A stretch of 64,000 bases of DNA from an uncultured Desulfobacterales bacterium (GCA_938048455.1 CALIUY010000012.1:90538-154537); one strand, 5' to 3'; numbered from the stretch's first letter, positions 32,784-41,676 are shown. Notes: a model not told the origin generated them from the letters alone. Numbers and translations: made by a program.

Positions 32784-33980
32784 ATGCCTCGCGCCTGGCG
32801 GATCTTCGCGATCTGCGCCGTCCACTTTTTTCTCTCTCAGCTCTACCGCACGACCAATGCCGTGCTCTCCCCCTGGCTGATCGCCGACCTGGCGCTCGAC
32901 ACCGAGTCTCTGGGGCTTCTTTCGGCGGCGTTTTTTTACGCCTTCGCCCTGGCCCAGATTCCGCTCACCCTCTGGCTGGACCGGGTCGGCGCCAAACGGA
33001 TGATGGCCGTAGGCGCACTGCTCGGGCTTGCCGGAGCGCTGCTTTTTTCCTTCTCCCGCGGCTTCACCGAAGGCCTGGCCGGCCGGCTGCTTCTCGGGGT
33101 CGGCATGGCCTGCAACCTGATGGGGCCGCTCAAGCTGCTCGCCGCCTGGTTTCCCCCCGCGGTCTTTGCGACCGTCTCCGGCTTGCTCTACGCCGCGGGC
33201 ACCCTGGGCAACCTCGCCGCCGCGACGCCGTTGGTCTTGCTCGTCGAGGGACTCGGCTGGCGGGCGGCCCTGCAGACGGTCGCTCTCCTGCACCTGCTCG
33301 CCCTGTTTGCCTTCCTGCTCTGGGTACCCCCCGACCGGCGGGAGGCCGGGGCCGGGGAGGCGGGGGGAATGCGGCTTCTGGGACGCCTGTGGCGCAGCCG
33401 TGATTACTGGATCCTTTCGGGGAGCACCTTCGTGCGCTACGGCACCCATGCCGCGTTGCAGACCCTGTGGGCGGGGCCCTTTCTGATGGAGGCCCTGGGG
33501 TTCCGGCCGCGGGAGGCGGGGCACATCCTGCTTGCCCTCAACGCCGGCGTCATCGCCGGCGCCCCCCTGTGGGGCGTTCTCGCCGACCGTGTGTTCGGCT
33601 CGCCCAAAGGGGTGGTCGCCTGCGGACTGCTGGGTTTGGCGGCCGCGGGAGCGGCCCTGCGGGTTTTGGAGCCCGGGGTTTGCGCCGCGGGGGCGGGGGG
33701 ACTCTTCTTCGTCTACGGCCTCTTTTCCTCCGCCGGCTGGCAGGTCTACAGCCACGCGAAGAGGCTCTTTCCGCGGGAGATGACCGGAGCGGCGATGAGC
33801 GGCGTGAATTTCTTCACCATGCTCGGCCCGGCCGTCTTTCTGCAGGGTCTGGGTCTTTTCCTGCAAGGGGTTTTCCCGGAAGACCCGCGCGGCGTCGAGG
33901 CCTTCCGGGGGGCGCTGCTCCTGTGTGCGTTCTTGCAGGCGGCGATCGGAGGACTCTATCTCGCCACCCGCGCAAGGTGA
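32784..33980 (+). CDS. Major facilitator superfamily transporter
   Basis: A 398-residue membrane protein with 12 predicted helices in two halves. The A-motif-like loop between helices 2 and 3 reads WLDRVGAKRMMAVGALLG, and the equivalent loop of the second half is GVLADRVFGSPKG. The start at 32784 is preceded by GGGAAAGGGA; in-frame codons upstream to 32739 lack a ribosome site. Substrate is unknown. Divergent placement next to the glyoxylate operon suggests transport of a related organic acid (inference only). Confidence 0.78.
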   Translation: MPRAWRIFAICAVHFFLSQLYRTTNAVLSPWLIADLALDTESLGLLSAAFFYAFALAQIPLTLWLDRVGAKRMMAVGALLGLAGALLFSFSRGFTEGLAGRLLLGVGMACNLMGPLKLLAAWFPPAVFATVSGLLYAAGTLGNLAAATPLVLLVEGLGWRAALQTVALLHLLALFAFLLWVPPDRREAGAGEAGGMRLLGRLWRSRDYWILSGSTFVRYGTHAALQTLWAGPFLMEALGFRPREAGHILLALNAGVIAGAPLWGVLADRVFGSPKGVVACGLLGLAAAGAALRVLEPGVCAAGAGGLFFVYGLFSSAGWQVYSHAKRLFPREMTGAAMSGVNFFTMLGPAVFLQGLGLFLQGVFPEDPRGVEAFRGALLLCAFLQAAIGGLYLATRAR

Positions 33981-33992
33981 AGAACGGGGCGC

Positions 33993-34841
33993 TCAGGGAC
34001 GGCAGAGGCGCCGCAAGCGCTCGATGCGCTCGAGGCCGGCCCCGAGGGGAAACCCGTCCTCGGTGCAGGAGGCGGCGCTGGTCCGGCCGTCCACGGCGCC
34101 CCGGTCCACGAGGTCCCGGAGGATCTCCCGCGGATCAAAGAGGCCGAAGAGGTCTTCCCCTGTCAGCAGCCCCATGCAGGCGATGATGCCGTAGGCCCCC
34201 CAGTTGCTCACCGCGGCGATCACAAGCTCACGGCAGCCGGTGACCGAAGGCCGGATCGGAAGCCCGGTCAGGGCCGCGAGCGCGTTTCCCATGCCGATCT
34301 CGTTGCCGCCGTCCCCGACGCCGACCGTGAAGCCTCCGAAGAGATCGAAGAAGAGGTCGAATTTGGCCAGCCGGTCGCTGATGTCCTCGCCGCGCATGTT
34401 GTAGTAGCGGCCGTCGGCGGCGACCCCCGGCCGTTCGATTGCGACCACCGCGCCGGGCCGCAGATCCGCGAGCGCCCGCAGCACAAAGGGGCGGGTCTCC
34501 TCCCATCCGGCGATCGGGATCTCGAGGGTGCGGAAAGAGCCGTCGAGCACCCGGGAAATCGGCGGTGCGCAGCCGAACCAGGGCTTCCGCCCCAGGTGCT
34601 CGAGGACGCGGTAGAGAGCGATCGCCCCGAGCGGTCCGTCGGTCTCGAAGCTGCCCGCCACCGGAAAGCCGGTTCCGATCAGGATCGGGTCCCCTCCGGC
34701 GAGAATCCCGCGGGCGGCCCGCAGGCAGTAACCCGGCCGGAGCACGCGGCGGACGCGGTCCATGCCGCGTGCGCCCCCCTCGAGAATCACCGCTTCGATC
34801 GCGTACGATTTCTGTTTCCGAACGGCTTCCGACTCCCTCAT
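33993..34841 (-). CDS. D-glutamate cyclase-like protein (DUF4392 family)
   Basis: A 282-residue protein whose sequence ILAGGDPILIGTGFPVAGSFETDGPLGA near the N-terminus and GVGDGGNEIGMGN in the middle match the DUF4392 / C-terminal domain of mammalian D-glutamate cyclase, which converts D-glutamate to 5-oxo-D-proline. VVIAIERPG-type (AVVAIERPGVAADGRYYNMRG) and VSNWGAYGIIA blocks follow. ATG at 34841 has AAAGGA upstream. It is transcribed alone, converging with the MFS gene 12 bases away and diverging from a cytochrome gene. Enzymatic activity is inferred from the family only. Confidence 0.75.
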   Translation of the reverse strand: MRESEAVRKQKSYAIEAVILEGGARGMDRVRRVLRPGYCLRAARGILAGGDPILIGTGFPVAGSFETDGPLGAIALYRVLEHLGRKPWFGCAPPISRVLDGSFRTLEIPIAGWEETRPFVLRALADLRPGAVVAIERPGVAADGRYYNMRGEDISDRLAKFDLFFDLFGGFTVGVGDGGNEIGMGNALAALTGLPIRPSVTGCRELVIAAVSNWGAYGIIACMGLLTGEDLFGLFDPREILRDLVDRGAVDGRTSAASCTEDGFPLGAGLERIERLRRLCRP

Positions 34842-34993
34842 TCCGTCCTTTGACTCCACAGAATTTTCTGGTAAACAGGCAGAGCGGAAAACGCCATGAA
34901 CCCGGGGCCTCTCCCGTCGCGATCCGCCCGCGGCGCGGGGGGGGCGCCCCTGAACGAGGCAAGCGGCTTGACGGGGAAAGGAGACTCGGATCC

Positions 34994-35482
34994 ATGCGCA
35001 AGAAAGTCGGCTGGACGGTGGTGGCCGGGATCCTCGCGATCCTGGCGGGGGTGATGCAGGGCTTTTCCGCTTCGAAGGAGAACAGCTGCTTCGGCGAGGA
35101 GCGCTACACGTTGCGCGCCCCGGAAGGGGTCGAAAGCCGGCGCGGTCCGGTCGAGTTTCCCCATCACGCGCATTTCGAATTCGCCTGTGTGCGCTGCCAC
35201 CACACCTTCGACGGCACCGAGCCGCCCATGGGCTGCATGGTTTCCGGCTGTCATGATTCCACGGAGGCCCCGCCGCCGCTCGCCGGCAAAGCCGCGGCAA
35301 CGGACATGACCTACTTCAAGAACGCCTATCACCAGACCTGCTGGCTCGGCTGCCACAAGGAGATCAAGGCTTCCAACTTAAACCTTCAGCGCGCCGCCGC
35401 CGCAACCGGCGCCAAGCCGAAGCTGGCGAAAACCGGACCCACCACCTGCAACGGCTGCCACGGAAAACCGCGGCAACCTTGA
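34994..35482 (+). CDS. Class III (c3-like) multiheme periplasmic cytochrome c
   Basis: A 162-residue exported protein with an N-terminal signal/anchor (residues about 5-25). Four heme attachment sites are visible: CVRCH (65-69), CMVSGCH with four residues between cysteines (81-87), CWLGCH with three (116-121), and CNGCH (152-156). FPHHAHF (55-61) supplies axial histidines as in cytochromes c3/c7. Mixed CX2CH, CX3CH and CX4CH spacing is unusual and requires a permissive heme lyase. Start ATG 34994 follows AAAGGAGAC. Such small multiheme cytochromes shuttle electrons in the periplasm of anaerobic respirers. Confidence 0.85.
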   Translation: MRKKVGWTVVAGILAILAGVMQGFSASKENSCFGEERYTLRAPEGVESRRGPVEFPHHAHFEFACVRCHHTFDGTEPPMGCMVSGCHDSTEAPPPLAGKAAATDMTYFKNAYHQTCWLGCHKEIKASNLNLQRAAAATGAKPKLAKTGPTTCNGCHGKPRQP

Positions 35483-35526
35483 GGCGCGGCGGCCGTGAGC
35501 GGTCTCGGGGCCTTGCGGCGCGGAAG

Positions 35527-36720
35527 CTAGGTGCACGCCGGCCTTTCGCCCCCGGGCTTATCCGGGCGGTGCGGCCGCCGGGGGAGCCGATCCCGCAGCG
35601 CCGCCAGGTGGCGCAGCAGACGTCCGGGGGCGGTCTCCGCCGTCCGCAGAAGCCCGTGGGGGCACATCTCCACGCAACAATAGCAGCGAATGCAGCGCCG
35701 GTAGTCGAAGACCACGCCGCCGCGCCCGGCGGCGACCGCCTTCGCCGGGCAGGAGCGGACGCATTCCCCGCAGCCGCGGCAAACCGCCCCGGATCGAAGG
35801 AGCGGCCGCTGGAGGAGGTGCATACGCATCAGGTGCTCGAGGCGGCGCGGGCCGAAGGTGAGCGGGGCGAGCACGGGAAAGCGGAACTCCTCCACGCGCG
35901 GCGGCTCTTGCTGCACCTCGATCGCCGCGGGCAGGGCCCCGAGCTCGAGCGCCGCGCGGTGGGTGGGGAGCTCCGCAGGGGGGAGGCCGAGCATGCGGCA
36001 GACGGTGGCATCGAGGGCCGGGGCATTCGGGGAGGCGAGGAGCACTCCGATGGGACGCGGCAGGCCTGCTTTTCCCGGCCCGTCGCCTTCGAGGGCGAGG
36101 ATCCCGTCGAGCAGGGTCACGGCGGGATCTACGGCCGTGCAGATGGCGACGAGCAGGCGGGCGAATCCGGCGCGGTCGATGCCGCAGCGCAGGTGCCACT
36201 CGGGCTTCGCCAGGCCGACGACGCAACCGAAAAGGTTCTTCACTCCCAGGGTGAGGAGCATCATGCAGTGGCTTTTCAGCTTGGGCAGGTTCAGCACGAC
36301 ATCCGCCGCGAGCGCCTCGCGGGCGAGCGGGATCGACCCGAAAGGCGGGCCGACGTCGACCTTCCCGGTTTCGCGGAAAGCCCGGATCTCGAGGGGAAGC
36401 CCCGCGAGCGCGGCGGCATAGCCTCCCTCCTGCAACAGCCGCTCGAAGGAGCCCATGCCCGGGCTGTCGGCGACCAGGACCCGCCCGCCGCAGTCGAGCG
36501 CCCATTCCGCGGCGGCGCGGACCACGTGGGGATGGGTGGTGATCGCGCGGCCGGGCGGGGCGGGGGCAAGAAGGTTGGGCTTGATCAAAACCCGATCGCC
36601 GCGGCGAACGGCCGGAGCGGTCTTCTCGAGCAGGCGGCAAACGGCCGCACGCAGCTTCCCGCGCTCGTAATCGGGAACCTGCTCCAGAAAGACCGGCGTT
36701 GCTTTGGCGACGGCTGCCAT
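35527..36720 (-). CDS. DUF362 protein with C-terminal ferredoxin domain
   Basis: A 397-residue protein. The DUF362 part (about 30-290) contains VLIKPNLLAPAPPGRAITTHP, VADSPGMG, LNLPKLKSHCMMLLTLGVKN and LLDGILALEGDGPG, all family signatures. Two 4Fe-4S motifs follow near the C-terminus: CRGCGECVRSCPAKA and CIRCYCCVEMCPHG. The family is widespread in anaerobes; its reaction is not established. The gene converges with the cytochrome gene and diverges from the EamA transporter gene. Confidence 0.82.
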   Translation of the reverse strand: MAAVAKATPVFLEQVPDYERGKLRAAVCRLLEKTAPAVRRGDRVLIKPNLLAPAPPGRAITTHPHVVRAAAEWALDCGGRVLVADSPGMGSFERLLQEGGYAAALAGLPLEIRAFRETGKVDVGPPFGSIPLAREALAADVVLNLPKLKSHCMMLLTLGVKNLFGCVVGLAKPEWHLRCGIDRAGFARLLVAICTAVDPAVTLLDGILALEGDGPGKAGLPRPIGVLLASPNAPALDATVCRMLGLPPAELPTHRAALELGALPAAIEVQQEPPRVEEFRFPVLAPLTFGPRRLEHLMRMHLLQRPLLRSGAVCRGCGECVRSCPAKAVAAGRGGVVFDYRRCIRCYCCVEMCPHGLLRTAETAPGRLLRHLAALRDRLPRRPHRPDKPGGERPACT

Positions 36721-36839
36721 CTCTTCGCTTTCCGGCCGGAGGTCGTGACGCAGGGGCCCCCCGCCTGCCGGCCTCGCATGCCTATCCCGAACCGTTTCAA
36801 AAAGCAAACCGCGAAGGGGCGGCGGCCGGGAGGCGGATC

Positions 36840-37802
36840 GTGAAGGGGATTTCCGAGCAGGTGGGCTACGGCTGTGTCCTCCTGGCCGCCGCCTGCTGGG
36901 CCGCGGGCGCCGCCGCCGCCAAGTTTCTCTTCCAATGCGGGATCACGCCTTTTCAGCTCGTGCAGCTTCGTCTCACGACGGCGGCGGCGGTTCTCGCCCT
37001 TGCGCTTGCGCTCCTGCAGCCGCGCCTGCTGCGGATCGCGCGGCGTGACCTCCCCTATTTTTTCCTGCTCGGCACCTTCGGCATGGCGGCGATCAACATC
37101 GCCTATCTGTATGCGATCAGCCGTCTGCAGGTCGCCGCCGCCCTCGTCCTCGAATACCTTGCCCCCGTCCTGATCGCGCTCTACGTCAGGCTCGTGCGGC
37201 GCGAGCCGTTGGGGCGGCGCGCGGGGTTGGCGATCGCCGCCGCCTTCACGGGGTGTTTCTTCGCGGTCGGTGCCTACCGCATCGATCTTTTCGGGTTGCA
37301 CGCCGCCGGGATCGCCAGCGGTCTGGCGGCGGCCTGCGCCTTCGCCTGGTGGTCGGTCTATGGGGAAGCGGGCATGCACCGCTACCCGCCCTGGACGGTG
37401 CTCTTCTATGCCCTCGGGGTCGCCGCGCTGGAGTGGAACCTGCTCCATCCGCCGTTCGAGGCCTTTCGCCACGAGCGCTTCGCGGAGGTCTGGCCCTGGG
37501 TCCTCTTTATTGCCCTGGTGGGCGCGATCGTCCCCTTCGGACTCTATTTCGAGGGGATCAACCGCATCCGCGCCACCCGGGCGAGCATCGTCTCCACGGT
37601 CGAACCCCTTCTGGCGGGGCTCTTTTCTTTTTTCTTCTTGGGGGAGCGGCTCGAGCCCCTGCAGATCGTGGGCGGCGGGCTGGTGATCGCGGCGGTGATT
37701 CTGCTGCAGATCCGTCCGGAACCCGATGAACGGGCCCCCATCCGGATCCGGGCCCGCACGGCGGCGGATCGCCTTGCGCTCCGCCCGCGGGGGGAACCAT
37801 GA
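36840..37802 (+). CDS. EamA/DMT-family transporter
   Basis: A 320-residue protein with ten hydrophobic segments in two EamA repeats (about 8-140 and 155-290), e.g. VLLAAACWAAGAAAAKFLF and FGLYFEGINRIRATRAS followed by VEPLLAGLFSFFFLGERLEP, the typical end of the second repeat. The start is GTG at 36840 with GGGAGG eight bases before it; in-frame codons upstream are not hydrophobic and lack a ribosome site. It overlaps the following methyltransferase gene by four bases (ATGA). Substrate unknown; metabolite or amino acid export is usual for the family. Confidence 0.8.
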   Translation: MKGISEQVGYGCVLLAAACWAAGAAAAKFLFQCGITPFQLVQLRLTTAAAVLALALALLQPRLLRIARRDLPYFFLLGTFGMAAINIAYLYAISRLQVAAALVLEYLAPVLIALYVRLVRREPLGRRAGLAIAAAFTGCFFAVGAYRIDLFGLHAAGIASGLAAACAFAWWSVYGEAGMHRYPPWTVLFYALGVAALEWNLLHPPFEAFRHERFAEVWPWVLFIALVGAIVPFGLYFEGINRIRATRASIVSTVEPLLAGLFSFFFLGERLEPLQIVGGGLVIAAVILLQIRPEPDERAPIRIRARTAADRLALRPRGEP

Positions 37803-39007
37803 GCTCGGCGGCCACGCCAAGGCGCATCCGGCGCGGGGTCATCGCCCGAGCCCACCGCTTTTTTACGGTCACGGCGCCCGGGTTGGAGATCCTCGGCGCG
37901 GAGGAGGCCCAGGCCGCAGGGCTGCCTCCACCGCTTGTCCTTCCCGGCGGCTTCGAGGCCGAGGGGCGCCTCCCCGAGCTCTACCGCGCCAACCTCACCC
38001 TGCGCACGGCGACGCGCATTCTCTTGCGTTTAACGGCCTTGCGCGCCACGGGCTTCGCGGACCTCGAGCGGCGGGCGGCCTGCTTTCCCTGGGAGCTTTA
38101 CCTCAAGCCGGGATGCGCCCCCGGTTTTTCCGTGACCGTCCACCGCTGCCGCCTGCATCACCGCGGGGCGATCGCCGAGCGCCTGCAAGCCGCGATCGGC
38201 TCGCGGCTCGCCCCGGCTGCCGACGCCGCGAGCGGGGAGAGCCGGCAACGGATCTGGGTGCGCGGGGAGGGGGATCGTTTCCAGCTCTCCCTGGATGCCA
38301 GCGGCGAGCCGCTCCACCGCCGGGGCCTCAGGCGTCGTGGGGCGGCGAAGGCCCCGTTGCGCGCGACGCTCGCCGCCGCGGCGCTCCGGCTCGCCGGGTA
38401 TACGGGCGAAGAGGTGCTGCTCGATCCGATGTGCGGGGGAGGGACGCTTTCCCTCGAGGCCGCTCTCATCGCCAAGCGAATCCCTGCGGGATGGTTTCGC
38501 TCCTTCGCCTTTTTCGACTGGCCCGCCTTCCGCCCTCCTGCCTGGGAGCATCTCCGGCGGCTGGCGTCGCGGGGGTTCCGTATCTTGGAGGCGCCGCGCA
38601 TCTTCGCCTCCGACCGCGACCTCGAAGCCTGCCGGTTGCTCGCGGAGAGCCTGGACGCCGGAGGACTGGGCGATGCGGTCGAGGTCGCCTGCCGCGATTT
38701 TTTCACCCTGGAGCCGGGCGAGGTTTCCGCCGCCCCGGGGATCCTCGTTCTCAACCCTCCCTACGGCAGACGCCTGGCTGCGGGCGCGCCGGCGCGGGTT
38801 CTGCTCCGGGCGGTCGTCGCCCGCCTCCGAAAACGTTATGCAGGCTGGCGCGTGGCGCTGTTCGCCCCTCAAGCCTTTGCGGCCGAGGTCGCCCCGCTCG
38901 GCTTGAACCGGCATGATGTGGTGCATGGCGGTTTGAAGGTGGGGATTTTCTACGGAACCCTCGGCGGCGGCGGGAGGCCTCAGGGAAAGGCCGTTCCCCA
39001 ATCGTAG
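37799..39007 (+). CDS. THUMP-type SAM-dependent RNA (guanine-N2) methyltransferase, RlmL/TrmN-like
   Basis: A 402-residue methyltransferase. The N-terminal third corresponds to the ferredoxin-like/THUMP RNA-binding part (FFTVTAPGLEILGAEE, YRANLTLRTATRILLRL). The catalytic part has LLDPMCGGGTLSLEAALIA (SAM-binding motif I region), ASDRDLEACRL, and the catalytic LVLNPPYGRRL, where NPPY is characteristic of base N-methylation. Members methylate guanine N2 in 23S rRNA or tRNA. It is translationally coupled to the EamA gene and its 3' end overlaps the convergent Lrp gene by 28 bases. Confidence 0.82.
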   Translation: MSSAATPRRIRRGVIARAHRFFTVTAPGLEILGAEEAQAAGLPPPLVLPGGFEAEGRLPELYRANLTLRTATRILLRLTALRATGFADLERRAACFPWELYLKPGCAPGFSVTVHRCRLHHRGAIAERLQAAIGSRLAPAADAASGESRQRIWVRGEGDRFQLSLDASGEPLHRRGLRRRGAAKAPLRATLAAAALRLAGYTGEEVLLDPMCGGGTLSLEAALIAKRIPAGWFRSFAFFDWPAFRPPAWEHLRRLASRGFRILEAPRIFASDRDLEACRLLAESLDAGGLGDAVEVACRDFFTLEPGEVSAAPGILVLNPPYGRRLAAGAPARVLLRAVVARLRKRYAGWRVALFAPQAFAAEVAPLGLNRHDVVHGGLKVGIFYGTLGGGGRPQGKAVPQS

Positions 39008-39507
39008 CGGCGCTTGACGTAGTGCAGAAACAGCGTCGTCTCCGTCCGCCGCACGCCCTGGATGCGGCCGATCCGCTCGTAGAGGAGGATGCGCAGCTCA
39101 TCCAAGTTTTGCAGCACGAACTCGGCATCGATCGCCCCTCCGCCTGCGGTCTGAACGATGTGCCACAGGGAGGGGATCGCCTGGAGCTCGCGCAGGATGC
39201 GCTCCAGACGGGGCACTTCAACCTCGAGGCGCAGGCTGCCCACCACGCCGAAGCCCAGCTTGAGGGGGTTGCTCACGGCGACGACCTGGATGATCTCTTC
39301 GCGGATCAGCCGCTGCAGGCGGCTGCGCACGGTCGCCTCGGAGATGCCGATCCGGCGCGCAAGCTCGGAGTGGGAGATCCGGCCGTCCCGTTGCAAGAGC
39401 TCGATCAGGCTGCGGTCCACAGCATCGAGGCGTCGGCTGCGGGGCTGCGCCGGAGCGGGGGGGTCTTCCCCCCGCCCGGGCGCAGGATTGTCCCTCTTTT
39501 TTTTCAT
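38980..39507 (-). CDS. Lrp/AsnC-family transcriptional regulator
   Basis: A 175-residue regulator. A charged, proline-rich N-terminal tail (1 to about 25) precedes the helix-turn-helix (DAVDRSLIELLQRDGRISHSELARRIGISEATVRSRLQRL) and the ligand-binding RAM domain (about 80-165). Lrp-type proteins sense amino acids or related metabolites. It diverges from the methylmalonate-semialdehyde dehydrogenase gene, 191 bases away, a typical regulator-target arrangement; branched-chain amino acid or propionate-type metabolites would be logical effectors (inference). A perfect palindrome (39516-39527) lies immediately upstream of its start. Confidence 0.85.
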   Translation of the reverse strand: MKKKRDNPAPGRGEDPPAPAQPRSRRLDAVDRSLIELLQRDGRISHSELARRIGISEATVRSRLQRLIREEIIQVVAVSNPLKLGFGVVGSLRLEVEVPRLERILRELQAIPSLWHIVQTAGGGAIDAEFVLQNLDELRILLYERIGRIQGVRRTETTLFLHYVKRRYDWGTAFP

Positions 39508-39515
39508 ATTCGGAA

Positions 39516-39527
39516 ATCCTCGAGGAT
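39516..39527. promoter_or_regulatory. 12-base palindrome next to the Lrp-type gene, candidate operator
   Basis: ATCCTCGAGGAT is a perfect palindrome starting nine bases upstream of the regulator's ATG. It could be an autoregulatory site or part of an Lrp array; no second copy was noticed in the intergenic region. Confidence 0.3.
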
Positions 39528-39595
39528 GAGATTATCCGATTTCGTCTTTTGCTGTCAAAAGAATGCAATGATCCGCAATTTTTAGGGTGCGGTTC

Positions 39596-39625
39596 TTGAC
39601 ACCCCCGGCGGGCTTCCACTAAGCT
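39596..39625 (+). promoter_or_regulatory. Sigma-70-type promoter for the semialdehyde dehydrogenase gene
   Basis: TTGACA (39596-39601) and TAAGCT (39620-39625) with an 18-base spacer. Predicted start near 39632, leaving a leader of about 67 bases that contains a terminator-like hairpin. Confidence 0.5.
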
Positions 39626-39642
39626 GGCACCACGCAGAGGAT

Positions 39643-39668
39643 GCGCGGGAAGTGCACCCCGCGTTTTT
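39643..39668 (+). terminator. Terminator-like hairpin in the leader of the dehydrogenase gene (possible attenuator)
   Basis: CGCGGG (39644-39649) pairs with CCCGCG (39658-39663), with a G-T pair outside, followed directly by five T (39664-39668). It lies between the predicted promoter and the gene start at 39699. The stem is short, so premature termination is only a possibility. Confidence 0.35.
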
Positions 39669-39698
39669 GGATTTCCCCAACAGGCAGGAGGCTCTTCC

Positions 39699-41153
39699 AT
39701 GGCAGTGCCGGTCATGAAAAACTATATCAACGGGGAGTGGGTCGCCTCGGCGTCCCGCACCTTCGGCGATGTCTGGAACCCCGCGCGGGGGGAGAAAATC
39801 GCCCAGGTTCCTTACGGCAACGCGGCCGATGTGGATCGCGCCGTGCAGGCGGCCCGGTCGGCCTTTCCGGACTGGCGCTCGACCCCGCCGATCACGCGGG
39901 CGCGCTATCTTTTCCGCCTCAAGGACGCCTTCGAGAACCACTTCGAGGAGATCGCCCGCGTGCTCACGCGCGAGCAGGGCAAGGTCATCGACGAAGCCCG
40001 GGGCGAGGTGCGGCGCATGATCGAAAACGTGGAGCATGCCACCGCGGTCACGACGCTCATGTGCGGCTACAGCCTCGAGGACATCGCCAAGGACATTGAC
40101 TGCGCGGGCTGGCGGCAGCCGATCGGCGTGTTCGCCGCCATCGCGCCTTACAATTTCCCGGCGATGGTGCCGTGGTGGTTTCTTCCCTATGCGATCGTCT
40201 GCGGCAACACCTTCGTGCTCAAGCCCTCCGAACAGGTCCCGATGACCCAGACCCGCATCTTTGAAATCCTCGACGAAATCGGGCTGCCCGAGGGGGTGGT
40301 GAACCTCGTCCACGGCTCGCGCGAAGTGGTGAACGCCATCCTGGATCATCCCGACATCGCCGGGGTTTCCTTCGTAGGCTCCACGCCGACGGCGCGTTAC
40401 ATCTACGAGCGTTGCGGGGCGACGGGAAAACGCGTGCAGGCCCTGGGGGGGGCCAAGAACGTGGTCGCCGTGATGCCCGATGCGAAACTCGATCTGGCCA
40501 TGCCTTCGCTGATCACTTCCTACTACGGCTGCACCGGGCAGCGATGCCTCTCCGGGGCGATTCTCGCCCCCGTGGGCGACGTCGCCGATCGGCTGCTTGA
40601 GCGGTTCACGGCGGCCGCCCGGGCCGTGCGCATGGGGGACGGACTGGACGAGAAGACGACGATGGGTCCGCTGGTAAGCGCCGCCCATCGGCAACGGGTC
40701 CTGAACTACATCGAAAAGGGCATCGCCGAGGGGGCGAAGCTCGTGCTCGACGGCCGCAACCCCCAGGTGCCGGAATGCCCGAACGGTTTCTTCGTCGGCC
40801 CGACGATCTTCGACCACGTCACCCCCGAGATGACCATCGCCCGCGAGGAGATCTTCGGTCCGGTCGTGAGCGTCATCCGCTGCCGCAACCTGGAGGAGGT
40901 GATCGAACTCGTGAACACCCGCGGTTTCGCCAACGCGGCCTGCATCTACACGACCAACGGCCGCACCGCGCGCGAGTTCCGCTACCGCGTCAAGCCGAGC
41001 ATGATCGGCGTCAACATCGGGATTGCCGCTCCTATGGCCTACTTCCCCTTCGGGGGGGCCGGAAACTCCATGTTCGGCGACATCAAGGGCCACGGCCAGG
41101 AGATATTCCAGTTTTTCACCGACACCAAAGTCATGATCGAGCGCTGGATGTAA
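39699..41153 (+). CDS. mmsA: Methylmalonate-semialdehyde dehydrogenase (CoA-acylating)
   Basis: A 484-residue aldehyde dehydrogenase of the CoA-acylating MMSDH subgroup. KNYINGEWVASASRTFGDVWNPA is the usual start; IAPYNFPAMVPWWFLPYAI and KPSEQVPMTQ form the NAD and substrate sites; FVGSTPTARYIYE follows. The nucleophile is C283 in GQRCLSG; replacement of the usual ALDH active-site glutamate block by ALGGAKN is typical of this acylating group. It produces propionyl-CoA or acetyl-CoA in valine, beta-alanine or inositol catabolism. It is monocistronic and diverges from an Lrp-type regulator. Confidence 0.9.
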   Translation: MAVPVMKNYINGEWVASASRTFGDVWNPARGEKIAQVPYGNAADVDRAVQAARSAFPDWRSTPPITRARYLFRLKDAFENHFEEIARVLTREQGKVIDEARGEVRRMIENVEHATAVTTLMCGYSLEDIAKDIDCAGWRQPIGVFAAIAPYNFPAMVPWWFLPYAIVCGNTFVLKPSEQVPMTQTRIFEILDEIGLPEGVVNLVHGSREVVNAILDHPDIAGVSFVGSTPTARYIYERCGATGKRVQALGGAKNVVAVMPDAKLDLAMPSLITSYYGCTGQRCLSGAILAPVGDVADRLLERFTAAARAVRMGDGLDEKTTMGPLVSAAHRQRVLNYIEKGIAEGAKLVLDGRNPQVPECPNGFFVGPTIFDHVTPEMTIAREEIFGPVVSVIRCRNLEEVIELVNTRGFANAACIYTTNGRTAREFRYRVKPSMIGVNIGIAAPMAYFPFGGAGNSMFGDIKGHGQEIFQFFTDTKVMIERWM

Positions 41154-41229
41154 CCATCGCGCCGGGATATCGCCGCCGGCCACAGAGGGGCGTTCAAGTC
41201 CTCCTGGCGCGGAAGGGGTGGAGAGATTC

Positions 41230-41676
41230 ATGCCGCTTGAAAATTTCGGCAGCGTTTTGAATTTTGCGGAAGAACTGGAAGATCAGGATCGCCGCTTCTA
41301 CGAAGCCGCGGCGGACAATCCCGGCTGCGCGGCGCTGCGCGGGCTGTTCACCGAGCTTGCCGCCGGGGCGGCGCAGAACGCCCGCACCGTGCAACGGATC
41401 CGCCGGGAGAACGTGACCGAGATGATCCTCGAGCCGATCACCGGGTTCACCCGAGCCCCCTTCTGCGAGGCCTGCGAGGGGGCGGCGGTTCTGGGGGCCC
41501 CCGAGGTGCTGGAGACCGCCCGGCGCCTGGAGAGCCGGGCGGCACGCTACTACCGCGAGGCCGCAGAGCGGCTCCAGGCGCTGAACGAGGTCGCGCGCGC
41601 CCTCGAGCGGCTGGCCAGAAACCGTGACGCCAGGCGGGCACGCCTGGAGGCGCAAGGCTCCTCCCCTTCCGCCTGA
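41230..41676 (+). CDS. Ferritin-like (rubrerythrin-type) four-helix protein
   Basis: A 148-residue mostly helical protein. NFAEELEDQDRRFYEAAAD and later LESRAARYYREAAERL resemble the paired metal-binding helices of ferritin-like/rubrerythrin proteins, although the complete EX(2)H set is not evident. No rubredoxin-type CXXC domain is present. ATG 41230 follows GGTGGAGAG; an upstream in-frame GTG at 41218 is an alternative start. It follows the dehydrogenase by 76 bases. Function (iron handling or peroxide defence) is only a family-level suggestion. The stretch 41677-41975 after it holds only the promoter of the next gene. Confidence 0.6.
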   Translation: MPLENFGSVLNFAEELEDQDRRFYEAAADNPGCAALRGLFTELAAGAAQNARTVQRIRRENVTEMILEPITGFTRAPFCEACEGAAVLGAPEVLETARRLESRAARYYREAAERLQALNEVARALERLARNRDARRARLEAQGSSPSA

